Assembly (NCBI RefSeq): GCF_945859705.1
Contig: NC_079135.1
Coordinates: forward strand, 36,505,679-36,569,678
Reading direction: 5' to 3'
Length of the DNA stretch: 64,000 nt
Origin: Episyrphus balteatus
Lineage: Eukaryota > Arthropoda > Insecta > Diptera > Syrphidae
Position numbers and translations under genes: made by a program
Shown: positions 12,467 to 25,339 of the stretch, piece after piece
Layout of the letters: every line of letters begins with the position of its first letter
Numbering within the stretch: position 1 is the first letter of the stretch
Notes under the pieces: model-generated
Databases searched by the model: none
Told to the model about the DNA's origin: nothing
Seen by the model: only the letters and a program-made list of their open reading frames with translations

Positions 12467-14557
12467 AGCCGGAGCAGCAAAAACCTACCAGAAAGAGGAA
12501 TAAGAAAGGGATGACATTTCGCATTTGCGACCAAAAAAAGAACAAGATTCATTTTTTTTTCACTGAAACTGTTTTATTTTTTATTTTATTTTGGCAAACG
12601 AAATTTTCACAATAAATACAATATAAAATACAATAACTTTTTTTTTATTTTATTTCATTTGATGCTGCTGCTGTTGTTGGTGTTTTTTTTAATTCCCAAT
12701 CGCATGTTTCACCTTCTAGATTTTTCTTCATCTACAACACAAGAAGAAACAACATTTTAACCCAAACACTTTGAGCGATATATAAAACATACCTTTTTTG
12801 TTTTCCATATTGTTTATAATTTAATAAAATTGTTTATAATTAATAAACTAACATTATACAAACAACGACACGAGACACGACGCGACCAAACACTTCAACA
12901 AAAAATAACAAAATGACGCTTTGGCTCTTGTTGGCCTTGTCTTTCTTTTCCTTTTCTCATTTTTCACCACGCTTCTCCTTCGACTTTTGTGTTCATACAC
13001 AAAAAGTTGCAAGTGTGTGAGTGCAACCCCTTTTTTCGCGTTCTGAGGGCGGAGTGTCTTTGTTGAACTCAGTTTTCTTGCTTGAAGGGGCAAACGTTGT
13101 AAATGTCAAATTTGAAAATTGACAAAATGGCGGTGCGTTTATACCGTTTCTACGATAGATGTGTTCGTTATTCTGTAAACACAATGCATCCTCATGTCAA
13201 CAGCAAATACGATACTTTTTTCTTGAAGTGTCCTAAACAAATAGACAAAGAACATAATTTAGTTTTTTTTTTTTTTGGGATAAAGATTGGAGTCGAATTT
13301 CTCTCTATCTTTCGATATCAATCATCGATTTTATCATTTTGTTGCTTTTTTGAATTTTTTGTTTATTTGGATTCATTTTTCACCACAGGAAGACAGAAAC
13401 ATACTAGAATTGTATTTACACGAGACATCACTGAATGATGCAAGTTGAAAGGATAAAGTACACACTTGACCTACAAAAATAGGTGCATTTTGTTTACAAC
13501 ATCGTCATCATCATCATTAAACATCGACATCCGTTGGGGATAAATTTAAAATCTATTTTTATATTCATTCCACAAAATCTTATAAACAATTCCCTCGAAA
13601 TTTTAATTTAACACCTCATTTTGGGACACGAAACATCGTATTTTGATAGTTTTTGTTTATATAAACTGAAATAGAGAGGGGAATTTGACGTACGACATAA
13701 AACTTATTACGTAGTTTAGCAAGGATAAGAGAGAGAGGGTTTAATAGGTTATTTTGTTAGGTGAACATACAAGGGAAGAACAGATGGAAAGTTTTTCCTT
13801 TCCTGGATGCTAAGTTGATGCGTTGAGCGCTTATTTTCGAGGGTTAAAAGATAAACAATGTGAAAAAGGAGTAATTTGATGTTCGACAACAACAAAAACA
13901 CAAAATAAATAGCAGTTTTTAGAGACGAAATGGGTGTTGTTGTTTTGTTTTGATTGAAAATTATAGTATTTTTCTGGGATGAATGTTTTTATTCCCGTGT
14001 GAAAGCGTAATAAAAATACGTTTCTTTGAATGACATATAGAAAGAATTAAGTAACAAAAAGAAAGGGTGTTTGCTTTTGTGTTATGTAAATAAATTACAG
14101 GTTATGAATAATAAAATAAATATAAAAGGAAAAAAAATGTCCGGGGATTAGAATTTCAGCTCGCTTTACCTAAAATCGAAATACTTTGATCTAAAAGATT
14201 TTGCTGAAATTTTACATTCTCTTTTTTGTTCCCAAATTTGAATTTTTGATGGATTTTTTTTTTTTGTATTTGAATAAATTGATGTAAGCCATCAAATTAC
14301 TTGCATCTCGACTATCACCTTTACAAATGAGCACATATTTTGCAGAAATAAATAATATGCAACTTAATTTGCCAAAAATAATTGAAAGGGACAGGAAAGT
14401 CAATTTTAAAGTTCAAGTGACCTCAACTCCCAATCGTTGTAATACATTTATACAAAATTACATAGCTAAATTCCTTTGGTCAAGTAAAAATCACATTAAA
14501 ATGTGGATGTAAGTTATTATAAAACATCGCATCGCCTTAATAATTTAGGTTCATTAT
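12467..14557. other. Gene-free AT-rich stretch
   Basis: Nothing coding or structural is supported. It includes a CTG/TTG-rich patch near 12662-12682 and several long A or T runs. Confidence 0.4.
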
Positions 14558-14717
14558 CCGTCTTCTTTGGAGGTGAGAACTACTCATAAGTAGATGATTA
14601 ATATATCTTGTACCAAAATTAATACTTGATATTCTGCTTATGTAAATAGGATGTGCAGTTAATAGTACTAGATTTCAACTCATATGTAAGTAGTCTACAA
14701 CCTCCAATAGAACACAG
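14558..14717. mobile_element. MITE, TTGGAGGTGGTAG family, diverged copy
   Basis: The left end reads CTTTGGAGGTGAGAACTACT and the right end AGTAGTCTACAACCTCCAA, imperfect inverses around a centre containing AGTACTAGAT. Three related copies occur at 18519-18662, 18676-19258 and 51497-51645. Ends are worn, so boundaries are approximate. Confidence 0.65.
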
Positions 14718-15045
14718 CTATTGTATATAATTTTTTGGTAAGTCCATCTTAAATATTTATAATTAATTTAATTTCTATAATCGTGACTTAACAGGGGTTT
14801 TGGAAAAGCTTATGTTTTTCACTTAGTTGCCGTCAAAAAATCTTAAGGCTTCAAGAGAAAGATAACGGTTTCATTAAGGAGAGAACAAGAAGTAGACCAC
14901 TCACTTATAAGGTTCCTACGCAGACCCAGCGTTCGAACAAGAAACGTTAGAAATAGCTGATTGCATATTTAAATAGTATTCTTCTTGACAGCCGGTTTAA
15001 TATCAAAACGATAGTGAAGTCAATTTTGACAGTTGTTGTTTAATA

Positions 15046-15511
15046 GCGTTTTCGTTTGGTCGTCCGGGACTGTCCGGAATTCTTCCGAACGATTCTGAAA
15101 CTGTTCGTTTGGCACTCAATGACAGTTCTAATTCTGAAAAGAAGAGAAAATAGATTCTGAATTTTGAGGCAGAATCAAAACCAGAATCACGCACACATGT
15201 TCACACTTAAGACGTCAAAGTAATAAAATGTCATTCTTTGTTGTTCATTTCTCAATTTTTAGATTTTTAACTATGCACAAACTTTAAACTATATTAAAAT
15301 AAAGTGAAGAAAACAAAAAAAGAATAGATAACTTAATAATAATAAAAAAAATAAAAAAAAACAAAACTTTCATCAGACGTTCGCATTTGATGTTTCACAA
15401 ATACAAAGAAACCCAAACTTCAGAATCAAAAAAAAAGTATACAACTCTGATCGTTTGGCATTCCGGATCGGACAGTCCCGGACAGTTCTAAGAATTCCCA
15501 AACGAAAACGC
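15046..15511. mobile_element. MITE, GCGTTTTCGTTTGG family, copy 2 (inverse orientation)
   Basis: A 466-bp segment starting GCGTTTTCGTTTGGTCGTCC and ending CCCAAACGAAAACGC, flanked by TA (15044-15045, 15512-15513). Its interior matches copy 1 at 10760-11282 on the opposite strand, including a conserved stretch read as similar peptides in both; these peptides only reflect DNA similarity. Confidence 0.8.
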
Positions 15512-15513
15512 TA

Positions 15514-18500
15514 TAACTTTACCTCAAAAACAAACTCTTCAATAATTTTGACAGGAAAAAACAATTTTAACAGTTTAGAAAGCAAAACAAGAGAGAGAGA
15601 TCTGGGTACATTAGTGATCAATTAAAAAAGACAAAACATGGGTTTTGACTCAAATGTCATGTTAACTTTATGTCAAGTCAAATTATTTAGAAAGTCAAAT
15701 ACTTTTGACTCAATTTCGATTCATTTAGACTACAAAATTTGTTTGAAAAATTGAATTTGAAGAGAATTGAATAGAGAAAAAACTTTCACCAATTATTTTT
15801 GATTCATAGTGAAAATTTCACTCTCTCACTCGAGTAAACCTTTATTTTCTTCCAATTGAATGAGTCATTTAATTTTGTTTTTTGTGTACATTTAATAGGG
15901 CGGTACATAAATAATAACACAAAAAAAAAAAATAGACGACGACGGAAAAATCGTGATAATAGCAAATCACGTGCGCTAACCCTTTCTCTATTCCTAAAGC
16001 CTTTAATGCACCAACGAACGGTTTAATATTTTTTGGAATGTTTTTTTTTCTGATTTCGGTTGTTTAAGTGTGCAAAAAAAAAAGGGGGCTACACTTCCTT
16101 TCTATAGCGAAGCACCTGCAAACACATGCATGGGCACACTTTCCGCTCTCTATGGAGTTCAGGGAGTTTCCACCATCATCCACTCTGCACTCCAAATCAG
16201 CTCCGTTTTGTATTGCAGTGTGGAAATTTTTGTTTGGTGTGTGCGCTGGTCTATCAAAACACTTAATCTAACGACGACGACGACGGACGGGACGATGCAG
16301 GAGACATGAGGAAGAAGGTGCCATACCGCACTGCCACATGCATCCGCATGCACAACCTCATGACTGCCCCATAATAATTTCAAATAATAATTTCCAACGT
16401 TTTGCTGGTCCTCGACTTCGTGGTCGTTGTCGTTGCTTTGCTGGAACAAAGACCATGTTCTTCATTCCCTAGTTATCGTTGCTCTTCGTATTCCTAAGTT
16501 GTGTGTGGGGATAAGGGAGATGTGAAAAGAGTTCTAGTGCTCCTTTTTCGCCTTACCATCCATATTGCTTCCAATTATATATCGGTTGTCCGTTGTCGTG
16601 AGGCAGCTCCACCGTTCCTATATTATAACAGAACCAACATACAGCTGCATCTTGCAAACGTCTCCAGCGAACTTTTCTAGCTTTTTCTCTACGACGACGA
16701 CGACGAAGACCATGATGGGGCTACAATTTATAATCCAATTCGGGAGTGAGCTGCAGTTGAGTGTGTAGGTATATTCACAGAGAAGAGGGAGTGTGGAGGA
16801 GCTTCTCTAATTTAAAATGGGGGGAACCAGCATATACCTACTATGAACTATGTGAAAGAAAGAGTTATAGAAGAAGAAGAAGTAGTAGAATAGTACAGAA
16901 TGTGGCCTCTCCTCACCTTTAGACTACACAAACTCAGACAGCGAGCAAACACTGCTGCTGCTGAATATGACTATAATAGACTATGGTTTGTTAGGTTCTG
17001 GATCTGGTGGTGACCCGGTGAACGTTAACCCTTCTTTACTTCTATTTCTTGCCGCACTGTCTCCAGTGTCTTCATCATCATCATCATCACCAGTTGGTTG
17101 GTGGGTTCTTCTTCCTGTGCTTGGTGCTTGGTTAAGTTGTTATCGATTTCACTATACACTTACTATCCCTAACCAAAAAGAAAAAAAAAAAAATTATACC
17201 AAAGAAGGAAACCTCTCAAAAATAAACTTCATTTCATGATCCGATTAAAATTTTCATTTCTCATTTTTACTTTGTATTTGGTGTCATCAATATTGACGAC
17301 GACAATGCTGATGGGCGCGACGTTATACTCTCCTACTCTGGTCTTATTTTTTATATTTTGTAAAAGAATTGTAAAAAGCCACAAGAGAAGCACTCCTTCT
17401 GATATGCACCACCCCGAACAGGAATTACAATAAGGTGACTACAAGTATGGTCAAAGTGTGTTATATTGGAATGTTAGTTAAGTGCAATTTTTTACATGCA
17501 CATTCACAACGCATGAATTGGTCAGCAAAATTAAATTAATGACGTAGGATTTTGTAGGTACCAACAGCATGTGGGACACGCCGCTGCATATGTTCATATG
17601 TAGAACGTATTACTATACGAGTTTACTTTGTGGTAAGAACCAATTTAATGTTTTTTGTAGCAAGAAGAAAATAGAGCAATTTTAATAGCGGAAATGAATG
17701 TATGGTGCTTAAGGTATTTGGTTTATCGACGGGGAATTAGAATTTGAATTGGAACTTTACATTATTAATGGGTACACACTAGGTTGGTGTTCTAGGTTTT
17801 GTTAGTTTTAAATTTGTGTTCTGTGTTGATTTAGTAACAACTTCTTGCTTTGTTAGATACATTTACGGTAGGTTCTTTTCATTTTTGAAGTTATACTTTT
17901 TTTCGGGCATTTGTATCAGAGTGGAAATGGGCAGGTTCAGAAACATTAGGGCCTAAATATTTAGGTAATTTCTCGGCCTCTGATTGGTCAGCTGTCAAAA
18001 TAAATCCTTCCAATTTAGGTAATTTTATTGGAAAGCTGACTGGAAAGTTCCTAAAAAATTAGGAAAGTTTTTTTTGTCAACATGACAGCTGATTGTTCTT
18101 AATTACAGAATAAAGATAGCAGAATTAAATGTATTTGCATTATCGGTTATAATTAATATTATTTATTTATTAAAGTGAAGAAAAATTTAAGGCAGGGTTT
18201 GAAACAGTCGTGAGTTTTATTTTAAAGAATATTTTGCTTTCTTATTTGTGCGATTCCACAAATTAAATTGAAGTGTTAACGCAGAATATGAACATGAATT
18301 TTGGTCTGTTTGGGTACTGCAGAATAGTTTTTTTTGCACAAAAGAGTAAGTATTGACAAGTGGATCCTAGGTATTATTTGTCCCACATATCAAATTATTT
18401 ACATAGTGTGTTGACGCGATTTCATAAATTATAACAGACCACAAATGGCAATGATGGCCATTTACACGACAATATTGCAGTATTCAAATTATCCTAATAA

Positions 18501-18518
18501 CTGCGTTTCGTTGCAATA
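15514..18518. other. Gene-free stretch with a less AT-rich island (about 16.1-17.4 kb)
   Basis: The island has short (ACG)n tracts at 16271-16285 and 16691-16706, a (TCA)n tract near 17071-17088 and no long coding frame. At 17953-17966 lies the palindrome CCTAAATATTTAGG. Around 17981-18095 TCAGCTGTCA and TGACAGCTGA face each other and may mark a small unnamed element. One end-like match to the GTCTGTTTGGGTACTGC family occurs at about 18304, without a partner. Confidence 0.45.
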
Positions 18519-18662
18519 TGTAGACTATACTTATGAGTAAAAATCTAGTACAAAAATTAAACATTTCTATCTACTCGAGCAGAAGATTGTGTTGATTAGT
18601 ACTAGATCTACAAATCACCTACTCATAAGTGGTCTACCACCTCCAAAGGAACGCGCCTGTTA
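18519..18662. mobile_element. MITE, TTGGAGGTGGTAG family
   Basis: Left part ACTTATGAGTAAAAATCTAG faces right part CTACTCATAAGTGGTCTACC, followed by ACCTCCAAAGGAAC. The outer left end appears lost. The internal AGTACTAGATCTAC is shared with the other copies. Confidence 0.6.
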
Positions 18663-18675
18663 CGTCATTTTCTAT

Positions 18676-19258
18676 TAATAGCCCTGTTCCATTGGAGGTG
18701 GTAGTTTACTACTAGTAGATGTTTTGGTTAATCTAGTACTGTCATCTACTCATGCTCTTCTTCCCGAGTAGATAAGATTTGTATTGAATTCGTTGAAAGT
18801 GCCTTCCATTGAATAGTAAACTACTAGTAATCAGCGTTGCCACTTTGCTGCAATTGCAGTAGATTTACTGCATTTCTTGCAAAAAAAAAATTTACTGTCA
18901 CTAAATTAAATCTACTGCACTTCTTCAAATCAAATTCCAAGCGTTTTAAGGGAATAATAAACAAATTCCTTTGTAATAAATAGTATTGACAAATACATAT
19001 GTACCACAAAATATGCTCTTAACCTTAAAGCAGCTCTAAAAAAGCTGCAAAACACCAAGATTAACATTGTTTAAAGTGTTTTTGGCGCAACAGATAGAGT
19101 CTGGATTTGTGAAAAAAAAATCTAAAAGGAAGTACAGTTCTGTACATGAAAGGAATTTTTTTTAATCTACTGCATTTTTTTTATGGATGTACTGCGCAAA
19201 TTTTTTTTGGAAGTGACAACACTGCTAATAGTACTTTGCCACATCTTAATGGAACAGG
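18676..19258. mobile_element. MITE, TTGGAGGTGGTAG family, interrupted by a hAT-like insertion
   Basis: The outer ends AGCCCTGTTCCATT and AATGGAACAGGGT are inverted repeats in TTAA-rich context. Removing the nested element at 18832-19224 leaves about 180 bp, close to the length of the other family members. Confidence 0.65.
18832..19224. mobile_element. hAT-like non-autonomous element
   Basis: 393 bp with termini CAGCGTTGCCACTT / AAGTGACAACACTG. The 8-bp flanks CTAGTAAT and CTAATAGT differ at two positions, as expected for an aged 8-bp duplication. TTTGCTGCAATTGCAGTAGA just inside the left end and repeated ATCTACTGCA motifs match the element at 49847-50444. Confidence 0.7.
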
Positions 19259-21459
19259 GTTAATTAAAATGTGGCAACGATCCAAAAAATTAAAAGGACT
19301 ATGAAAGAATGGACGAATAAATGAAAATGAAAAGAACATTTCTTAAACTCAGTAAAACCATAGTCACGAAATCCAGTGTGGTTGTCGTAAATTGTCGAAC
19401 TCGCTTTCCACATACGATCCACCCTGAAACTAGTTTTAATCAGCGAGTTTCAATCAGCGACAAATTCTGAAACGCTGCTGTAGTCTCAAAATACTCATCC
19501 ACTGCCATCAATGTGAAATAGTGAAAATATTCTCAATAATTTTAAAGTTATTTCTCCATCAAAGCTGTATTGAAAGAAGAGATAGAGCATTTCCTCTTTA
19601 AATACAATTCCAATTTCATTTGACAGCTTACACCAATTCAATGCAACGTTGACAACCTCATTAGCATACAACTGTGTATGTGACATATGTCAAATTTGAT
19701 TATAATTAAAATGTTTGTATGTTCCAAATTTGACTACCAAATGAAATCCTTAATTAAAAACAAGATAACTACAATTTTAAAAACACCACCTGCATTGTTA
19801 TGAAGAAGCCTTTTTATAAAAAGAAACTTTCTCTACGCCCATCGGAAACAGTATTTTTGATCAAATTTCATTTCCCAAAATATATACCACTACTGTGTTT
19901 ATATATACAAAAAACTCTCTTGGGAGAAGAAGACAAATTAAATTTCACTTGACATTGAAATGACACAAGCTTCCGGTTTGTATATTTTCCCTTCACGCGA
20001 TTAATGAATATTCATTTCATTAATTCACCTACAACCGTAATGTTCTGTCTCTCTGCCATCAGATACTCTACTCCGAAAACAGCAACAACAAAAAAACATA
20101 TTCAGAAAAAAGGGAACACTGAAAAGTCCTTTTGGTGTTTCGTATGCAAAGCACTGAATGTGCTTCGGACACGTTTGCCATAAATGTCACTCGAACGTTG
20201 TCGTTTGTCGACGGAACCCTCTTGTTTTTTTTTTTTTTTGTTATCTTTCTGACATTTGATTCATCGTTCAGTGAGTAAGTTCGTCGTCACTGATCCAAGT
20301 GTCATCAACGCCGCTGCCGCCGATGCCGCCACTATACTCAATAAGTTACCGCGTACTATAGACTTGTCGCGTAATCGGATAGCAGGCAAATCGGCGGCAT
20401 GCAGTGCGGGTTGGTGCGTTCCCTCGTTCGAACATGATTTGAATACGAAAATCGATTGTGCATCTGTTCGATTCTATTTGATGATTCGATTTACTTGTGC
20501 GTGAGGTTGGCTGTTTTTAATTCATCAAGCTTCTATTGAGGGCACACGCATGCATGGGTCTTCTTGTTCATTTTTGTAATGTTGTTATTATTGTTTGTAT
20601 CGTGCACATTCTGTCCGTCCGTCCACCAATTCAATAGATGACTAATTCTTTTAAATTCAATGCAATGGGGGTCGTTTAATTTCTTTCATCATCAGATTTT
20701 TCACACGTCAGTGTCTCTCTTCTTTTTCTCCTTGGTGGTTTGGCTGCTGAATAAAATACACACATAAATGAATGGTGGCGGTGGGGCTTGGGTCTTTTGT
20801 ATTTCAATTTGCGCGTTCATCGAACAATGCACTTCCACCATATAAAGATGTCATCAAAGAATCAGCTTGGGGTGAAATATCTCTCGTAACTGACTGGGTA
20901 ATGTACGAGTTTTATGTGTATAAATGTTGTTATATGGAGGTCGAGAATTCCGAGACTTGCATACCATATTCTTATGGGCTCAAGTCAATGAAAAGTGAAA
21001 ATGTCTCGTTTATAATTTGATAACGTGCGAACAATGACACCCTATTGAGACTTTCAAGAGGATATGCCACACTGTACAATTTTTTTTTCGTCTTCTATAC
21101 AAAAAGATGAACTTGCAGTCAGTTTAAGTGGTTCATGGTAAGAATATATCCCCCCTTTAAAGTCTGTAATGGTATTTTTCTGAAGTATTCAGACGTGTAT
21201 GTATCTATTCAATGAGGATACCTTCACGTTCACATGTGAATGGAAAATTAGGAAAACTTCCAGTGTTGTTCCAGTGCTTTTGTTTAAGTGTTTTTGACGT
21301 ATACGCAATTTCAGAAATCGGGAGGTAGACACTAATTCAGTAAAATTGAAGTAACTTGCCTTTTATAAACAACAAATTTGAAAAATAGGACGAAAACATT
21401 AAAACAAAAAAAGAGAATAATTTCTCTGTTGTGCAGCATCCGTCTCATCCGAATAAAAT
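19259..21459. other. Gene-free stretch
   Basis: No supported gene. A less AT-rich patch at about 20,030-20,510 contains GCCGCTGCCGCCGATGCCGCC and initiator-like TCAGTG matches, but no coding frame with homology. The palindrome AATGAATATTCATT lies at about 20003-20016. Confidence 0.4.
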
Positions 21460-21461
21460 TA

Positions 21462-21606
21462 ATGGTGTTTTCGTTTGGTAAAAAAATCAATCAATCCGTC
21501 AAAAACACAATTTTTGATCTGTTAAACTACAATTAAGTAGTCGCAACAACAGTTTTTTTGGCAGATTTAGAAATAAATTGATTTTATTACCAAACGAAAA
21601 CACCAT
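21462..21606. mobile_element. Short MITE with 20-bp perfect terminal repeats
   Basis: 145 bp with ends ATGGTGTTTTCGTTTGGTAA / TTACCAAACGAAAACACCAT flanked by TA (21460-21461, 21607-21608). The block GTTTTCGTTTGGT is shared with the termini at 10760 and 15046, so the three may use related transposases. Confidence 0.8.
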
Positions 21607-21947
21607 TAGAGATCTTGGAGAAAATCACAAAATTGTATACAAACAGAACCAGGAATCAACTAAACTACTTATCTCTAAGTACTGTTTGCTTAAAAAAGTT
21701 CAAATGACTTATCACCTTGACCTTGTTAATCCTAAAAATGGTCACCACTAAACAAAACAAACAAAAAAATACTTTTTGAATATTTTGAAAGATCAGTACT
21801 TGAATAAATAGTTTCGTGCAGTAACAAGAAAAGTTTGAGTATATTGCGTCTTGGAAGTTTCACCGTTTTGTTGTACAACTTTTTTTCATCAATGAAGATG
21901 TGACTGACTTAAAGGTGAACTTGGTTTGTAAAGGAATGAATTCATGC

Positions 21948-22013
21948 GGTCTCCACTAGAGATAAATCAAACGCTAGCTTTAAAGCATGCTTTCATTATC
22001 GCAAGTGGAGACC
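21948..22013. repeat. 66-bp inverted repeat (GGTCTCCACT)
   Basis: GGTCTCCACTAGAGATAA faces TTATCGCAAGTGGAGACC across about 30 bp. Just to the right, 22033-22073 forms a second hairpin of AAAAGTATGCGATAAA type with central GCATGC; the GCATGCTTT module is shared by both. Confidence 0.55.
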
Positions 22014-22073
22014 AATAAAGCTGCTATAATTTAAAAGTATGCGATAAAAAGCATGCTTTATCGCATACTTTTC

Positions 22074-24561
22074 ATAGCATACTTTATCGCAAACTGTCAA
22101 AAAACTGTGACTTTTTACTTGAAATATCAAATCAAAACAAAATTTATCGCCAATGGGGACAGCGTGTTATGTAAAAAAAAAAGGTGTGTGTACTCATGTA
22201 AGCATAGAAGTTATACTTTATCAATTAATTATATGTAAACGCTTAAAATAAGTGAATGAGTAAGCAAACAGAATTTATTCCAAACTAGAACTTCAACGTT
22301 CAGGTGTGGAATTTTTCCCACAAAGGTTTGTTTGCTTACTTTCAAATTGTAGTCCAACATTTAAAGCTTTTTAAAAAGATTTTTTGATGATTTTTTTTTT
22401 TATAAACTAAATTTTAAAATAGCTTAGCAAGCAAAAGTAAGTAAATGAAAAGGCAGCATCATTGACATTGATTAATCCAAGCCCTGATTTCAATCAGCAG
22501 AATAAATGTCAATATAAAAAAAAAAACTTTTACACCTAGGAATAAGCTCTAACTGAGGTTTATCTGACCATTAAAAAATTGGACCTAAGATTAATAAATC
22601 TTAAAAACGAAAATTTTTGTCAGCCGAGAAATATGTACATATTTTCAAAAAATATTTTCAATCGATATGTAATATAACATATTTGTTCGTATTGTTAAAA
22701 ACCTAAATAAGATTCATATTAAGTTTCATAGGAATATTATTGTATCTGCCGCTGTGTGTAACAAACAAGCAAAAAGCAGATGTTTCTCGCAAATCCCTGA
22801 TGTGCCACAATACCCTCCTCGTTGATTCAATGGCAACGACAGGGAATACAATACCGAAAGGGGCGACACATGAACTGAAAAATAATGGAATGAAATATTA
22901 CCTCTCTTCTCTCCCCCCACCCTAATAACAACAACAACAACAACAACGTGTCCTTATCACAATCAAGAGAATCTGGTACTACGTGCGCGTCCTTTCACAG
23001 AGAGGCATTGTTTTCTTTTCATTCTGCATTTTTTTTTTTTATTTGGTTTTCACTCGTATATGGTTGCGCGAATGCAAAAGCACTGCAACAAAATTTCTGT
23101 CTTGCTCAGATCATCGTGTAAATCCTGGGTGCTTAGTTAGTGAAAAAGAGATAAAAGATTTTGCAATTTCATATTATACTTTCGCGAGTAAGTGACTGAT
23201 GATGATTTCCCAGGACAGAGCAGAGCAGAACTGGCATACAAATCCGAATCTGAATCCGAATTTTAAATGCGTTTTGCTCGGATGATGGACTTTCTCAACA
23301 TCTGTCGACGGAATGTTGAAAATGGGATGTGTGATGGTGGTGATGCACGCGGGATTTTTTTTTTTTTTTTTTTTCATTTTTGGACCAGCTCCTTATGTGT
23401 TTGTTTGTTGTTGGTTTGAAAACTATAGATAGAAAAATCTCTTCTTTATGGATTGCACTTTAGTAGCGCATCATTGCAAGCAAGCGTGTAAATTTTGAAA
23501 ACGCACACGTGTTTGATATTAGCAAATAACTGAGTCAACAATATTATTTGGTGAGAGACTCTGTGTGATTTGTTTTGTTTGCACACTATTCACATGGATG
23601 TAATGATTTTAAGAACGTTGAAATTGAATTTTAATGTGGGCGAATTGTCAAAGATTAATAAAGTCAACCCTAGGCTCGTGCTATTTAGCTATAAAGATAA
23701 GGACCCTCGTGTACATAAATTTCTTTTAGAATAGAAATGTTATGCGTACTTCAAAAGATTCTTGAGTAAATATCTTCCGGTTAATAAAATTGACTACTAG
23801 AAATAGGGATACAGGAAAATCATTTTTTTTTTTTTTTTGATGAATTTTAAGATCTAATCTTACGGTTACTTTTAGGCATACTATTTACTAATAATTTTTT
23901 TTTTTAATTTTTAGGAGGTTACCATTACCATCTTTAAAAAAATTTATTTTCACAAAAATGTATTTAAAGAAAAAGTGATGAAGTACAATTTTTTACAAAT
24001 TTTTTATTATATAAGCTAGTAGTTCGCTAATGCTTTGATTGATTGATTGATATTTGGGGTGTAAGATGCACTGCGACCTATAAGATCTATTGTATTCCCT
24101 TTTTAAGCTATATGAGTTATTTCCTCATTTTATAGCTCCTCATCTAACCTAATTCCTTTCAGGAAATTGAGTATATGGGGATTTCATAGAGTGTAATTTA
24201 TCCTCTTGGACCTGGAAGCGACCAAGGTGTTTAAATATTTGGTGTATTAGTGCATTGCAACAACCCAGAATGTGATCTGGTCAAGCTACAATTGACTTTG
24301 GTCAGATGAGTGATTTTGATGTAGCTCGTGTCATGTTGCACAATCAAGGCGGGTCACCAGTTCCACGACGATTTTCGACACAAAAAAAACGGGTCTTCCT
24401 CTAGCTTTTCTTATGCTTTGCCTGTTCATAGAAAATTCGGCGCTGTTTGGTAACTCGGCTTCAGTTCATTCTATAAAAGTAACTTGTGTCACCTTTTTAG
24501 AAGGTAGCACGTACGAGTGAATCGATTTTTAAGCAAATATGATTCATGTCCTGATACAGAT
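22074..24561. other. Gene-free stretch with degenerate repeats
   Basis: Contains an (AAC)7 tract at 22927-22947, a less AT-rich patch at about 22.74-23.4 kb, and a (GATT)n run at 24037-24051. The 24.04-24.40 kb part might be the 3' end of a minus-strand non-LTR element with a (CAAT)n tail, but I cannot confirm it. Confidence 0.35.
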
Positions 24562-25338
24562 ATACCGCAAGGATCTGTACTGCGACCGATCATGCTCCTA
24601 ACATGAATAAACTATCTTTTAACCTGCCTTTTAACCTAACATGCCTCTAAAACTCAACACTAGGTCTGTTTGGGTTCTTTTTGTACAAAAATATGAAACC
24701 TGTCAAATTTTGAGGAGTGGTAATGAAATCCTCTCAGAGAAAGAAAAATTGTCCAAAAGTACCCAAACGCTTTTTGTTCAAACTTTTAAGCATTTAACCA
24801 CTTAAACTTAATAAATTAAAATAAAAACACAAAAAATCCGCACCGCTATGTTTTTAGTTTTTTCATCAAAAAATGTAAACAACACAAATTGAAAAAAAAA
24901 ATAAAGAAACAAAAAATATCAAAACACTTTTTTATAATTTTTACTTCGAATATTATAATATATTTTGATCACAAAGCCACTAAAACGCAATAAATTAAAA
25001 TTAAAACACAAGAAAAAACCACACCACCATGTTTATAGTTTGTTTTGTTTATGTTGTACGACAAGACCGAATATGTAAAACAGAGAAAGATTTTTGTCCG
25101 ACGAAATTTTTTGGGCAGAAAATCGCAAGAAGGGGAAATTATTTTCTCGCTCGCGGCCATCTTTTTTGTGAAAAAATGCTCAATTCCAGAGTACCCAAAC
25201 AGGAATTGGGTTAAAAAAAGTTGAAAAAAGTAAAAATATTTCTGTTTTAGGCAGTACCCAAACAGACCTACTATTGGCTATGCAAATGACCTTGCACTCT
25301 TTAGAAAACGTAGAACTTCAATTAAGGCTCTTATTGCA
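24562..25338 (+). pseudogene. Decayed non-LTR reverse transcriptase, split by a MITE
   Basis: At 24562-24600 the frame reads IPQGSVLRPIMLL, matching the reverse transcriptase motif VPQGSVLGP. After the insertion at 24663-25268, positions 25271-25338 read TIGYANDLALF, the YADD catalytic box with an Asp-to-Asn change. A stop follows the first motif. Only the active-site region remains. It is a different lineage copy from the fragment at 9640. Confidence 0.75.
24663..25268. mobile_element. MITE, GGTCTGTTTGGGT family, full copy
   Basis: 606 bp with ends GGTCTGTTTGGGT / ACCCAAACAGACC and TA on each side (24661-24662, 25269-25270). Removing it together with one TA restores the spacing of a reverse transcriptase active-site region, independent proof of insertion. 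The inner sequence ends ATATTTCTGTTTTAGGCAGT, shared with copies at 30331 and 33786. No transposase. Confidence 0.85.
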
Positions 25339-25339
25339 A

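Noticed and set aside
14925..14945. GTTCGAA words suggesting a tRNA T-loop (also about 20420)
   Set aside because: No matching acceptor, D or anticodon arms at the required distances.
11023..15194. Similar peptides at 11023-11325 (plus) and 15003-15194 (minus)
   Set aside because: The similarity is explained by two inverse copies of the same MITE; neither has a credible start or domain.
20265..20305. Initiator-like TCAGTG on both strands as a promoter
   Set aside because: No TATA box and no downstream promoter element at the right spacing on either strand.
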